Virus record (IMG/VR): IMGVR_UViG_3300009320_000027
Coordinates: 1-48,333 of that record
Source of the DNA: a virus
Strand: one strand, 5' to 3'
Length of the DNA: 48,333 nucleotides
Part shown: positions 7,960 through 15,612 of the stretch, in pieces
How positions within the stretch are numbered: position 1 is the first letter of the stretch
How the letters are laid out: the number at the start of each line of letters is the position of its first letter
Notes under the pieces: model-generated
Told to the model about the DNA's origin: nothing
Seen by the model: only the letters and a program-made list of their open reading frames with translations
Database searches by the model: none
Program-made: the position numbers and the translations under genes

Positions 7960-10379
7960 AGGACAGAACCTCAGACCTGAGTCCACCTCTCGGGTATCCG
8001 GGTGGGCCGTGCCACGTCGTGCAGCGCATACACGAGGAGGTGGGGAGTCCCCGGCTTGAGGAGAAACTCATCGGGCAGGTGGAGCGCAACAAGGGCTTGA
8101 CCAACACCGACGCCGGGAAGGTCTACGACGTGGAGACGGAGGCGGGGACCACACACGGTATCCGCAAGATACTCATCAGCCCGCACGCCCAGTATCGAAT
8201 GGACCTTCGAGGGGTCACAGTCCCGGAAGTGCGGCTGGCCCTCAAGAACTTCGTGAAACAGCTCAACGACTGGAAATCACAGCAGGACTCCCGGTACAAC
8301 TCCACGGTGGAGGACATCGCCAGAGGGGAGGGGGTCCGCTGGGAAGACCCGAAGCTCAAGCTGGTTGTCGTGTTCACGGGACACGGGCGAGAAACCGTCC
8401 GTATCGTCACCGCCTTCTGGAAAGGGGTGCCGGACGAGAGAGCGCCCGGTCCCGGCCAGTGCAGTATCAACGCAGGCTACCAGCCCCCGGCGGGGGACTT
8501 GGGGAGTTACCGGACCTTCGTGAAGTTCCCTGACGGGGACCACGCCCCGGACCGAGAGAAGGAACAGCCTCTCCCGACGCCTCCTTGGAAAAGGCAGAAG
8601 CCCTTTGGCAAGCCCGAGTACAACACGCCCGGCTGGTCCGGTCAGGGGCCGCAGGAGAAGTCCATCAACAAGGACTTGATGCGGACCAAGGGACTCCCCG
8701 GAGAGTACAGCCCGCCGAACGACGAACCCTCCCGAATCACGCCCAAGCGCCGCTCCATCGAAGGGGCCGATGCGGACATCGAAGCATCGTGGGGCGAGGT
8801 TCTGGCGTACAAGCCCAAGGGGCCGCTGAGGGTCAAAATCAGGCAGAAGCCCGTGAAGCGGCAGCGCAAGCAACGCGGACGGGCGAAGATGTACTCCCGC
8901 CGTTACTACAAGAAGAACAGGGCCAAGGCCCGACTGCGCGGCAAGCTGCGCTACAGGAAACTTCGGAGGCTCCCGACCTACAAGAGGATGCAGAAGATTC
9001 GCCGCAAGAACCCTCAGCGGTTCAAGAGGCGACCGGGTGGGGGCAGGACGAGTCCGGGCCAGCGGCTCGCTTACGTGCTGACGGCCCCGGACATCGCTTT
9101 CGTCATCGGGCGGGACATGACATTGGGATACGTCCACAACGTCTCACCTCTGACTGGGATGGTCACGTACTACCTCACCGACCGGGATGGGAACTTCGCG
9201 GCCCTGCGGTCCATGGTGGTCCCGGACTTCCTCGCGGCGGTCGGATTCCTGTCCGAGGAAGACGTTAATGCCATGTTCCGACTGGTCGATGCAGAGTTGG
9301 GCGTAGAAGCCTACGAGGAGCTGTCTGAAGCAGGTCTGAGGGCATCCATGGACATCGAGGGGGTGGACTGTGATGACCCGGAGTTCGAGTCCATCTGCGA
9401 GCAGCTCACGGGCAAGCGGGAACTGGGGGACATGACCGGGGACGAGATGTCAGAGGTGGAGGGTTACTTCATCAGCCGGGTCGTCTACGATGACCCCCCG
9501 GAGTTCCCCCATGAGGACAGGCTCGTCAGTCCGGCGGACCCCTACCTGACCGACCCGACGGATGACGACTTCATCTACGGGGTGGTCTACTTGCCCGAGG
9601 AGTGGAGGGAATCGGTCGAACGGTTGGCCTGCCACTACGCCGAGATGCTCTACGAGAAGTACCCCGTGGAACACGAGCCGGGGACTTGGTACGACCGTGC
9701 AGGCCCGGACACCCTCATCCAGAAGATGTACGAGGACCGCGAGCGGGCCGAGGCCGAACCGCTCGCGCCGGTCGAGCCGGACAACCCCGGCTCCGCCAAG
9801 GTCATCCCTTACGACAGCGACCTCGTGAACAACAAGGCTGCCGCCCGCATCGCGGAAATCAGGGACGGCTGTTCCGCCAACCTGCATCGGAAGTCACGGG
9901 GGCTGCCCATCCGGCTGAAACGGTCGGACACGAAGAACCGGCTCTGGCTGTTCGATGTGAAGGGGTCCTCCGGGACGTACCGGGTCAAGGTCAAGGCCGT
10001 GGCTCAGGCCAACATCGTGGACCCGAAGAAGGCGGACGTGCAAGTGACCTGCTCCTGCCCGTTCTGGCAGTGGCAGGGGCCGGAATACTGGGCGTCGAAG
10101 AGGGGCTACCTGTACGGGCGACCCCGTGGCACCGCGACGCGCCCGGACCAGAAAGACCCCCACGGAAAGCACGGTGCCTGCAAGCACGTTCTGGCGGTGC
10201 TGGACCGGGTGTCCAGCTTCATGATGAAGAAGCAACCTGCTCGTCGGTTCGCCTCCTTGGTCCCTCTGGCCGAGATGCTGGCCACTGGGCGCATCACCAT
10301 CTCTTCTTCGGGGAGAGCTGCGCTTCAGAGGGTGGTACGTCGGTATCTTGAGGGAGGAGGTGGCCATGCCGACTTATGA
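7956..10379 (+). CDS. Large protein with DUF4258-like N-terminus, basic middle and SWIM zinc finger
   Basis: An 807-residue protein with ATGA coupling to the previous gene. Residues about 70-160 (starting ISPHAQYRMDLRGV and later KLVVVFTGHGRETVRIVTAF) resemble DUF4258/RelE-like small folds. Residues about 300-362 are extremely basic, with many Arg, Lys and Tyr, and likely bind nucleic acid. An acidic region follows. Residues 699-744 form a SWIM zinc finger: Cys699-x-Cys701 then Cys742-x-His744, with CSCPFW and ACKH. SWIM fingers bind DNA or proteins. The C-terminus carries the QRVVRRYL motif shared with the upstream gene. It lies inside the virion gene block, so it may be an injected or DNA-condensing head protein, but that is inference. 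Confidence 0.7.
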   Translation: MKDRTSDLSPPLGYPGGPCHVVQRIHEEVGSPRLEEKLIGQVERNKGLTNTDAGKVYDVETEAGTTHGIRKILISPHAQYRMDLRGVTVPEVRLALKNFVKQLNDWKSQQDSRYNSTVEDIARGEGVRWEDPKLKLVVVFTGHGRETVRIVTAFWKGVPDERAPGPGQCSINAGYQPPAGDLGSYRTFVKFPDGDHAPDREKEQPLPTPPWKRQKPFGKPEYNTPGWSGQGPQEKSINKDLMRTKGLPGEYSPPNDEPSRITPKRRSIEGADADIEASWGEVLAYKPKGPLRVKIRQKPVKRQRKQRGRAKMYSRRYYKKNRAKARLRGKLRYRKLRRLPTYKRMQKIRRKNPQRFKRRPGGGRTSPGQRLAYVLTAPDIAFVIGRDMTLGYVHNVSPLTGMVTYYLTDRDGNFAALRSMVVPDFLAAVGFLSEEDVNAMFRLVDAELGVEAYEELSEAGLRASMDIEGVDCDDPEFESICEQLTGKRELGDMTGDEMSEVEGYFISRVVYDDPPEFPHEDRLVSPADPYLTDPTDDDFIYGVVYLPEEWRESVERLACHYAEMLYEKYPVEHEPGTWYDRAGPDTLIQKMYEDRERAEAEPLAPVEPDNPGSAKVIPYDSDLVNNKAAARIAEIRDGCSANLHRKSRGLPIRLKRSDTKNRLWLFDVKGSSGTYRVKVKAVAQANIVDPKKADVQVTCSCPFWQWQGPEYWASKRGYLYGRPRGTATRPDQKDPHGKHGACKHVLAVLDRVSSFMMKKQPARRFASLVPLAEMLATGRITISSSGRAALQRVVRRYLEGGGGHADL

Positions 10380-10746
10380 GTACGAATGCCCCCAGTGCGA
10401 CAAGGTTTTCGAGGTGACAAAACCCATGTCAAAGCATGGCACCCCCGAATCCTGTTCGGAGTGCGGAGTCGAGGGCGAGCGCCGTCTATCCGAGACGGGC
10501 GTCATCTTGCGGGGGGACGGCTGGCCCGGCAAGGCGGGGAAGGTCAAGGGCCAGATGGCCCGACGCCGTGCCATGCTCGGTCAGAAGGAAAAGGACCATG
10601 CAGCCCCGCCCCTGACACTCACCCCGAATGTCGAGGGCGAGGTAACGGATACATGGTCAGATGCTCAAAAGCTCGCGGCGGACAAGGGCAAGAACACTGA
10701 ATCCTTCGAGCCGCTCGTTGAGAAGGAAAAGAGAGGTGTGACATGA
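10366..10746 (+). CDS. FmdB-type zinc-ribbon protein
   Basis: A 126-residue protein starting MPTYEYECPQC, the hallmark of FmdB-type zinc ribbons. Zinc ligands are Cys8, Cys11, Cys30 and Cys33. The remainder is charged and probably disordered. GGAGGAGG lies five bases before this ATG, inside the end of the SWIM gene (14-base overlap). The upstream in-frame TTG is disfavoured because it would sit before the ribosome site. A second protein of this type occurs at 37976. FmdB-like ribbons are common small phage proteins, possibly regulatory, with no firm function. Confidence 0.8.
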   Translation: MPTYEYECPQCDKVFEVTKPMSKHGTPESCSECGVEGERRLSETGVILRGDGWPGKAGKVKGQMARRRAMLGQKEKDHAAPPLTLTPNVEGEVTDTWSDAQKLAADKGKNTESFEPLVEKEKRGVT

Positions 10747-11570
10747 GTGACCTCGGACCATTGGCAGTAAGGCCGGGACTCCTTCAGAGGTCCCCGAATT
10801 GGATTGACCTCATCGTGCGGACGCGCCCCGGCACCACGGCCTTGCGGCTCTGGGGCGCTCCAACTCCGAACGACGCCTACGGGAACCTCGTGGGAAGCGG
10901 GGTGCTGGGGGCCGGGCCAACTCTCTTGTTGACGGCCCCGAAGGACCAGATTGTCCGGTCGGTGCAGGCCGCGTTGGCGGGGGCCGCACAGGTGCCGGAG
11001 AAGCGGACGGGCCAGACGAGCTTCCAGCTCGACCCCGAGGACTACATGGGTCCACTGGGACCAGATGGGGAGGTCAGCTTCTACCGGATTCAGGAGCGTC
11101 GCATCACCACGGGTGGGTGGCTCGCGGTCACGGGAATCAACAACAACGGCGACCCCATCCTCGGCCCCATCCTCCCGGTCCCGGCGGCGGCCTTCTATGG
11201 GAAGTCCACCTCGGCCTTGGCTTTCTTCGGCACGGCCCCATCCAACACGGGCTGTCTGGCGGGGCATCCTCCCGTCATCGACGAGACGGTGCAGGCACCC
11301 CTCCCGATGCACTTCGTTCTTCCTCGGCCTTCAGCGCGGTTGGAAATCAGGAACCTCGGTGGTGGGTCCGTCGGAGCTGCGGACGCGGTTCTGCTCGTGT
11401 CCCTCGACAGGGGGCCGATGATTCCGATTACGGCAGGGGAAACCCTCGATAGTGGTGGATTCGGTCACATGGCCGGGCTTGTCACGGAGATTTTCCTCGC
11501 GGTTGAGGACAATGACGACGGTTGTGAATTCTTCATCAACGCGGGTATCGACAACGAACTCGGTGGCTAA
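10743..11570 (+). CDS. Virion structural protein, unknown type
   Basis: A 275-residue protein whose ATGA overlaps the previous stop. It is rich in Gly, Pro and beta-branched residues, with no signal peptide, which is typical of phage structural proteins. The segment LPRPSARLEIRNLGGGS followed by LVSLDRGPMIPI looks like a beta-sandwich edge, resembling domains in tail or decoration proteins. It is the last gene before a 141-base gap and the three tandem paralogs, so it may belong to the same particle substructure. No named family recognised. Confidence 0.6.
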   Translation: MSDLGPLAVRPGLLQRSPNWIDLIVRTRPGTTALRLWGAPTPNDAYGNLVGSGVLGAGPTLLLTAPKDQIVRSVQAALAGAAQVPEKRTGQTSFQLDPEDYMGPLGPDGEVSFYRIQERRITTGGWLAVTGINNNGDPILGPILPVPAAAFYGKSTSALAFFGTAPSNTGCLAGHPPVIDETVQAPLPMHFVLPRPSARLEIRNLGGGSVGAADAVLLVSLDRGPMIPITAGETLDSGGFGHMAGLVTEIFLAVEDNDDGCEFFINAGIDNELGG

Positions 11571-11711
11571 GTGGCCGGGGTCATTCAGTTTAGCCCACCT
11601 TCCCCACACTAATAAAGGCATTTCGAGAGGCTGAATAGTCCGTCTATATTCCAGCCTTAGTGATAAGGCGGGACACGACGCCCCGTCAGAAAACCAAGCG
11701 GCGAGGTGGTC
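11571..11711 (+). promoter_or_regulatory. Intergenic leader with TATATT motif and hairpin
   Basis: It contains CTATATTCC at 11644-11652, a candidate phage promoter motif, and a six-pair hairpin at 11654-11669 (GCCTTA, loop GTGA, TAAGGC). No TTGACA-like -35 is present. The next gene starts after GCGAGGTGG. Confidence 0.3.
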
Positions 11712-12506
11712 ATGCCTTACATCTGTCTTGCACGGGGCGACATCCCAAACGGCACCGTCCAAATCGTGGACCTGATACCGAATTCCTCCCAGCGCAGCCC
11801 GGCCTATGACCCGCCCGGTCAAAGCCGGTATGTGAACCGGGTTCAGAACAACCGGGTGTTCTTCACGGCGGCTGGCGTCACGACGGGTAACACCGACGGG
11901 CTTTCGGCTCTGCTGGTGGACCTCGTGGACCCCGGAGTGAATGACTGGACCCCAGCCGTTCAGGCTGCGGTATCGGCGGGCCTCATCGCTCGTGTGGATG
12001 CAGGAGTAGCCCTCGCCATCGCGGATGTGAATACCGTCATCCAAGTGTCGCTCGCGGGGGCAACCCTCCCGGCGGGAAATCTTGTGGACCTGCTGGCATG
12101 TCTTTCGGGGCGGACCTACAGGCTCCCAGCGGCGGTCATCAAGGGGCCGGGCGGTGTCTGGGCAGCCGCGCAGGCGGGCGCTTTCACGGCGAACTTCCTG
12201 AACCCCTCTACGAGGATGAGCCATGGCGAGTGGACTTCCACCGCCATCGGCGGTGATGTGACCGCACGGGAAATCGGGGGCATCAGGCACTCCTACAGCC
12301 TGATGAGCTTCACCCGGTCCATCGGGGACAGCAACCTCGTGTGTTTCTCAGGGGGCAGCGGTGAGATTGCTTCCCCGACTCTGTGGCCGGATAGCGACAG
12401 GTCGGTTCACTACCCGTGGTCGATGCAGGGCGCTTTGGCCCATGCCCAAACGCATGTGGAGCGTGTCGTGACCGTCTATGACGATGACGGCACCCTGCTG
12501 GGATAA
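11712..12506 (+). CDS. Virion protein, tandem paralog 1 of 3
   Basis: A 264-residue protein starting MPYICLARGDIPNG. It shares an architecture with the next two genes. The N-terminus has QIVDLIPNSSQ (compare QFVDVTPNTSQ and QVLDLKPNTSL). A central helix contains LAIADVNTVI (compare LALADINTLI and LALADINTVL). Next comes a LSGRTYRLP-type motif, and the C-terminus reads VTVYDDDGTLLG. The three genes therefore arose by tandem duplication. Internally they look like surface or fibre-attachment head proteins, but there is no direct evidence. The ATG follows GAGGTGG; the GTG six bases upstream is inside that site. Confidence 0.65.
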   Translation: MPYICLARGDIPNGTVQIVDLIPNSSQRSPAYDPPGQSRYVNRVQNNRVFFTAAGVTTGNTDGLSALLVDLVDPGVNDWTPAVQAAVSAGLIARVDAGVALAIADVNTVIQVSLAGATLPAGNLVDLLACLSGRTYRLPAAVIKGPGGVWAAAQAGAFTANFLNPSTRMSHGEWTSTAIGGDVTAREIGGIRHSYSLMSFTRSIGDSNLVCFSGGSGEIASPTLWPDSDRSVHYPWSMQGALAHAQTHVERVVTVYDDDGTLLG

Positions 12507-12518
12507 GGAGGTAGAACG

Positions 12519-13295
12519 ATGCCACGCGCATACATCGCGCTCAACAGGAATGACCTGCCCGACAACCTGCTTCAGTTCGTGGACGTGACTCCCAATACCT
12601 CGCAGATGAGGGGGAACCACACGCACGGGCCGTCGGGGGCTGGGCAGACCGGCTACATCACCTACACACCCCAGAATGTGCTGCCCGTCACCGCAGGTGC
12701 GGGGCCATTCACGATGGACGGTGACACCATGGGGTTGGCCGCCTACATCTTCGGCAACGTCGAGGATGTCTTCGGGGGCAACATCACTCCGGTCCCGGCA
12801 GATGCTCTCGCCATTGCGGATGCTATTCTCGCCCGTTCCATGGGCGGGCTGGCTCTCGCTCTGGCGGACATCAACACGCTCATCGTTGCCACTCTGGGGG
12901 CCGGTGCGGACCTCGACGGTGCAGGGGCGGGTTCCGCTTCGACCGGGAGTGTGGATGACGTTCTCCGCGTCCTGAGCGGGGAGGTCTACCAGATTGACGA
13001 TGGGACCACGGTTGCCGGAATCGGTGGGGCTTTCGTCGGAGGTGTGGGGGCTTTCGTGGCAACGACCCACGCCCATTACCGCCCACGGCGCTATTACTTC
13101 GAGTCCGGCTCCTTGGCCGTGTCGGTGCTGACGGGCCAGCTCTCGAAGCTCGATGTCGCCACCTACTCGTGGCTCAACCCGAGCAACACCTACGGTGCGG
13201 CGGGGACGGCTCTGTTCACAGACCGGACACACATCCCGGCGACCGGGGTGGGACAGGCTGTCACGGTTTACAACGGCGACGGTACCTTGCTGTAA
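12519..13295 (+). CDS. Virion protein, tandem paralog 2 of 3
   Basis: A 258-residue protein, 12 bases after paralog 1, with AAGGAGG seven bases before its ATG. It keeps all the shared motifs: QFVDVTPNTSQ near residue 20, LALALADINTLI near residue 112, LSGEVYQI near 150 and VTVYNGDGTLL at the end. The middle is Gly/Ala-rich. The C-terminal half diverges strongly from its neighbours, suggesting that the conserved ends form a common assembly domain and the variable part is exposed. Function unknown beyond a likely structural role. Confidence 0.65.
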   Translation: MPRAYIALNRNDLPDNLLQFVDVTPNTSQMRGNHTHGPSGAGQTGYITYTPQNVLPVTAGAGPFTMDGDTMGLAAYIFGNVEDVFGGNITPVPADALAIADAILARSMGGLALALADINTLIVATLGAGADLDGAGAGSASTGSVDDVLRVLSGEVYQIDDGTTVAGIGGAFVGGVGAFVATTHAHYRPRRYYFESGSLAVSVLTGQLSKLDVATYSWLNPSNTYGAAGTALFTDRTHIPATGVGQAVTVYNGDGTLL

Positions 13296-13307
13296 GGAGG
13301 ACCAGAG

Positions 13308-14267
13308 ATGCGTGTATTCATCGTTCCCTTGAGGACAGATTTCGAGGGCATGAGTGTCCAAGTCCTCGACCTGAAGCCGAACACGAGCCTCAAGAACAAC
13401 AACCTCGAAGGCGTTGGGGAAACCCACTACGTCCCGCCGGGGATTGACACGTTCGGCGCGACCGTGTTCCATGCGGATGCCTACGCCTCCGGGTCGAAGA
13501 ACTCGTTGGGGTTCGCGGACGCCGCAGCCGACGACACCACGGGCGGCGGGAACGACGTTCTGTCAACGCCCGGTCCGGCTCTGGGACTCGCCGCGTATCT
13601 GCGCGAACGGGTGCAGCCGGGTGGTGTGGTCGCCGCCGCAGCAGGTCGCATGGCCGTGGCTGATTCGATTACCCTCGGTACGGAACTCCTCAACCGCCTC
13701 GGCAATGGGGACGAACTTGCTCTGGCTGACATCAACACAGTCCTGTCCAACGTGGCTTTCGGTGGGACGGTAGGGACGGACCTCGACGGAACGGCGGCCC
13801 TGTCCAAGTCCTTCGGAACCGTGTTGGAGGTCTTCCGCATTCTCACGGGTGAGGTGTACCGCTCCCCGAGCAACACCATCATCTGCAACGTGGCCAACCA
13901 GTTCCGCTCCGAGGCAGAACGGGATGTTCTCGTGGCGGCACAGGATGTGGCAGCCAACGGAGGCACGACCTTCGTGTCCAAGGGCGCTTTCCTCACAACG
14001 ACCGAGAACGGGTACGAAGGAATCCCCGAGCTGGCGTGGACCGAGGCAATGGCCGGTTCCATCAACGGTGGCCAGCTCCACGAGATGCTGGGTGCGACTC
14101 AGGACATGACCTTCACCAACCCGGCCTTCGCCTACGCGGCTGCGGATGTCACCGCAGACATGCCCCGTGCCTTCTACTGGGATGCGGCAGCCCCGCATGT
14201 TATCCCGGCCACGGGAGTTGCTCCGGGCCTCACCGTCTACGACGAGGACGGCAACTTCATCGCGTAA
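13308..14267 (+). CDS. Virion protein, tandem paralog 3 of 3
   Basis: A 319-residue protein, the longest of the three, 12 bases after paralog 2 with AAGGAGG upstream. Shared motifs are QVLDLKPNTSL near residue 20, ELALADINTVL near 140, LTGEVYRSP near 185 and LTVYDEDGNFIA at the end. Extra length lies around residues 60-110 and 200-260. The regular 12-base gaps and identical Shine-Dalgarno sites imply equal co-expression. A pseudo-symmetric complex made of all three is conceivable, as is functional divergence after duplication. Confidence 0.65.
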   Translation: MRVFIVPLRTDFEGMSVQVLDLKPNTSLKNNNLEGVGETHYVPPGIDTFGATVFHADAYASGSKNSLGFADAAADDTTGGGNDVLSTPGPALGLAAYLRERVQPGGVVAAAAGRMAVADSITLGTELLNRLGNGDELALADINTVLSNVAFGGTVGTDLDGTAALSKSFGTVLEVFRILTGEVYRSPSNTIICNVANQFRSEAERDVLVAAQDVAANGGTTFVSKGAFLTTTENGYEGIPELAWTEAMAGSINGGQLHEMLGATQDMTFTNPAFAYAAADVTADMPRAFYWDAAAPHVIPATGVAPGLTVYDEDGNFIA

Positions 14268-14375
14268 CCCGACCCCTTCTTCCTTTCGCTGATTCACCTA
14301 TAAGCACCCCCTTATGAGAGAAGAACCCTGCTCCGTGTTGGAGCGGTGGATGATGTGACCAGACAGGAGGACCAA
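14268..14375 (+). promoter_or_regulatory. Intergenic leader with TATAAG motif and two small hairpins
   Basis: It contains CCTATAAGC at 14297-14305, an ATAAG/CTTAT hairpin overlapping it, and a GCTCC/GGAGC hairpin further down. GGAGG at 14366-14370 sets the next start. It resembles other gaps that precede virion genes. Confidence 0.3.
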
Positions 14376-14648
14376 ATGAACTCACCGACGGACAAGCCCG
14401 GAACGACGGGCCAGTACAAGACTTCGGACTTGTACTATGCCGCTTACCTGAAGGTAGCGGGTGTGGAGCATGTGGACACCACAAACGACGGGCCTCGCAC
14501 CTATTTTGTGTTCAAGACGCCCGAAGGAGGCATCCGCGACCTCAAGAACGGATATTTCAACCGGCAGGCCAAGGTGGCCGCGCTGACTTACGCGGACGAG
14601 GTACGGAGTTTGAAGGCGCTGATGCACATGGGCGCAGACGGGGAGTGA
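14376..14648 (+). CDS. DUF5659-like small protein
   Basis: A 90-residue protein whose ATG follows CAGGAGG by five bases; an upstream GTG at 14346 lacks a site. Residues about 12-85 (YKTSDLYYAAYLKVAGVEH, then FVFKTPEGGIRDLKNGYFN, then a C-terminal helix with ADEVRSLKALM) match my memory of the DUF5659 family. That family is a compact alpha/beta domain common in phages and gram-positive bacteria, of unknown function. It opens a run of small genes between the paralog array and the next homing endonuclease. Confidence 0.65.
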   Translation: MNSPTDKPGTTGQYKTSDLYYAAYLKVAGVEHVDTTNDGPRTYFVFKTPEGGIRDLKNGYFNRQAKVAALTYADEVRSLKALMHMGADGE

Positions 14649-14649
14649 C

Positions 14650-15012
14650 ATGGCAGTCGAAGCCCTCATCGGGAGCGACTACACCTTTCAGGTGTTGTTC
14701 ACGGACGACGCGGGCGTTCCGCAGGCGGTGGGCAGCCCCACAATCGACGTATTCAACTTCAGCGCGACGGGGGTCCGCCAAGACCTTGTGGTCGCGCAGG
14801 CAATGGACCCTGCAACTCCGGCAGAGGTGGGACGGTACACTTACGTCTACACCATCCCGTCCACGATGGATGACGGAGATGTCATCTACGGCGAGATGAC
14901 CGGAGTTGAACCCATAACGCTGGACACGCTCCGGGGAGAGGAGACTGTCAACGTCATCTCCCCGAACAGGTCACAGCGGGATGTAACGGGCCTGCGGACC
15001 CGGTTCTTCTGA
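14650..15012 (+). CDS. Ig-like beta-domain phage protein
   Basis: A 120-residue protein one base after the previous stop, with GGGGAG upstream. The sequence reads as one beta-sandwich: DYTFQVLFTDDAG, then EVGRYTYVYTIPS, then a C-terminal tail. The layout resembles the N-terminal domain of the larger virion protein at 16731, where EVGRY corresponds to QVGEYYASLMVPP. Likely a small virion or assembly protein; no family named with certainty. Confidence 0.55.
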   Translation: MAVEALIGSDYTFQVLFTDDAGVPQAVGSPTIDVFNFSATGVRQDLVVAQAMDPATPAEVGRYTYVYTIPSTMDDGDVIYGEMTGVEPITLDTLRGEETVNVISPNRSQRDVTGLRTRFF

Positions 15013-15028
15013 TGGGTTGGAGGGTATC

Positions 15029-15319
15029 ATGGAGATGCTGGTCTACGCCTTGGCCGCCTACGGGCTGGTCTTCGGTGTCCAGCAAAAGTTGCCGTTCATT
15101 CGGCAGTGGAAGTTGCACGACCTGTGGGAATGTCCCTACTGCCTCGGCTTCTGGGCCGGGTGGTTGACATGGGGTGCATCGTGGGCGCTCGGGAAGCCTG
15201 TCTTCGCCCCTGTGGAGCTTCAGGCAGCCCGGCTCGCTCTGGCGGGTCTGACGTGGGCGCTGGCAATCGCCGCCTTGTGCGTGCTGTTGGAAAGCGTCTC
15301 GGAGAAAGTCAGTGGATGA
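15029..15319 (+). CDS. DUF1360-like small membrane protein with CPYCLGFW motif
   Basis: A 96-residue protein with two or three predicted membrane segments: residues 3-18, about 40-58 and about 70-90. Between the first two lies ECPYCLGFWAGW (Cys35, Cys38), the signature of DUF1360-type small phage and Bacillus membrane proteins. The ATG at 15029 follows GGAGGG by four bases and is preferred over an earlier TTG at 15017. Its function in phages is unknown; a holin-like role has no support beyond size and topology. The end overlaps the next gene. Confidence 0.65.
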   Translation: MEMLVYALAAYGLVFGVQQKLPFIRQWKLHDLWECPYCLGFWAGWLTWGASWALGKPVFAPVELQAARLALAGLTWALAIAALCVLLESVSEKVSG

Positions 15320-15596
15320 CGTAAGGGTCGATTGCCCGGTGGTCAAGGTACCGCCGGGGAAAGAGGTCGGGGAGTTCGCCAACGCCTTCAGAATCCTGCG
15401 GGATGGAGGGACGGAATGGCTGCTCGATTTCCTTGTGTACTCTGCCCAAGGGCAGACTGCCGTGGTGGTGAGCCGCCTGCGGGTACAGCAAGAGTTCCTT
15501 CCGGCCATGCGGGACCGCCTAGAAGGCACCCTGACGGAAGTTACGACCCCGGACCTCGCCCTTGCACCCCCGACGGACGAAGAGGTCCAGCATTGA
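15312..15596 (+). CDS. DUF3467-like small protein, GTG start
   Basis: A 94-residue protein starting with GTG inside the end of the membrane protein gene. No in-frame ATG precedes the conserved part. The pattern EFANAFRILRDGGTEWLLDF then VVSRLRVQQEFLPAMRDRL resembles DUF3467, which is typically about 100 residues with an N-terminal ANxF segment and a helical tail following a VLSPEHAK-type stretch. The role is unknown. AGAAAGT upstream is a weak ribosome site, so expression may depend on coupling. Confidence 0.55.
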   Translation: MDDVRVDCPVVKVPPGKEVGEFANAFRILRDGGTEWLLDFLVYSAQGQTAVVVSRLRVQQEFLPAMRDRLEGTLTEVTTPDLALAPPTDEEVQH

Positions 15597-15612
15597 TGCG
15601 TAGGAGCGTCGA

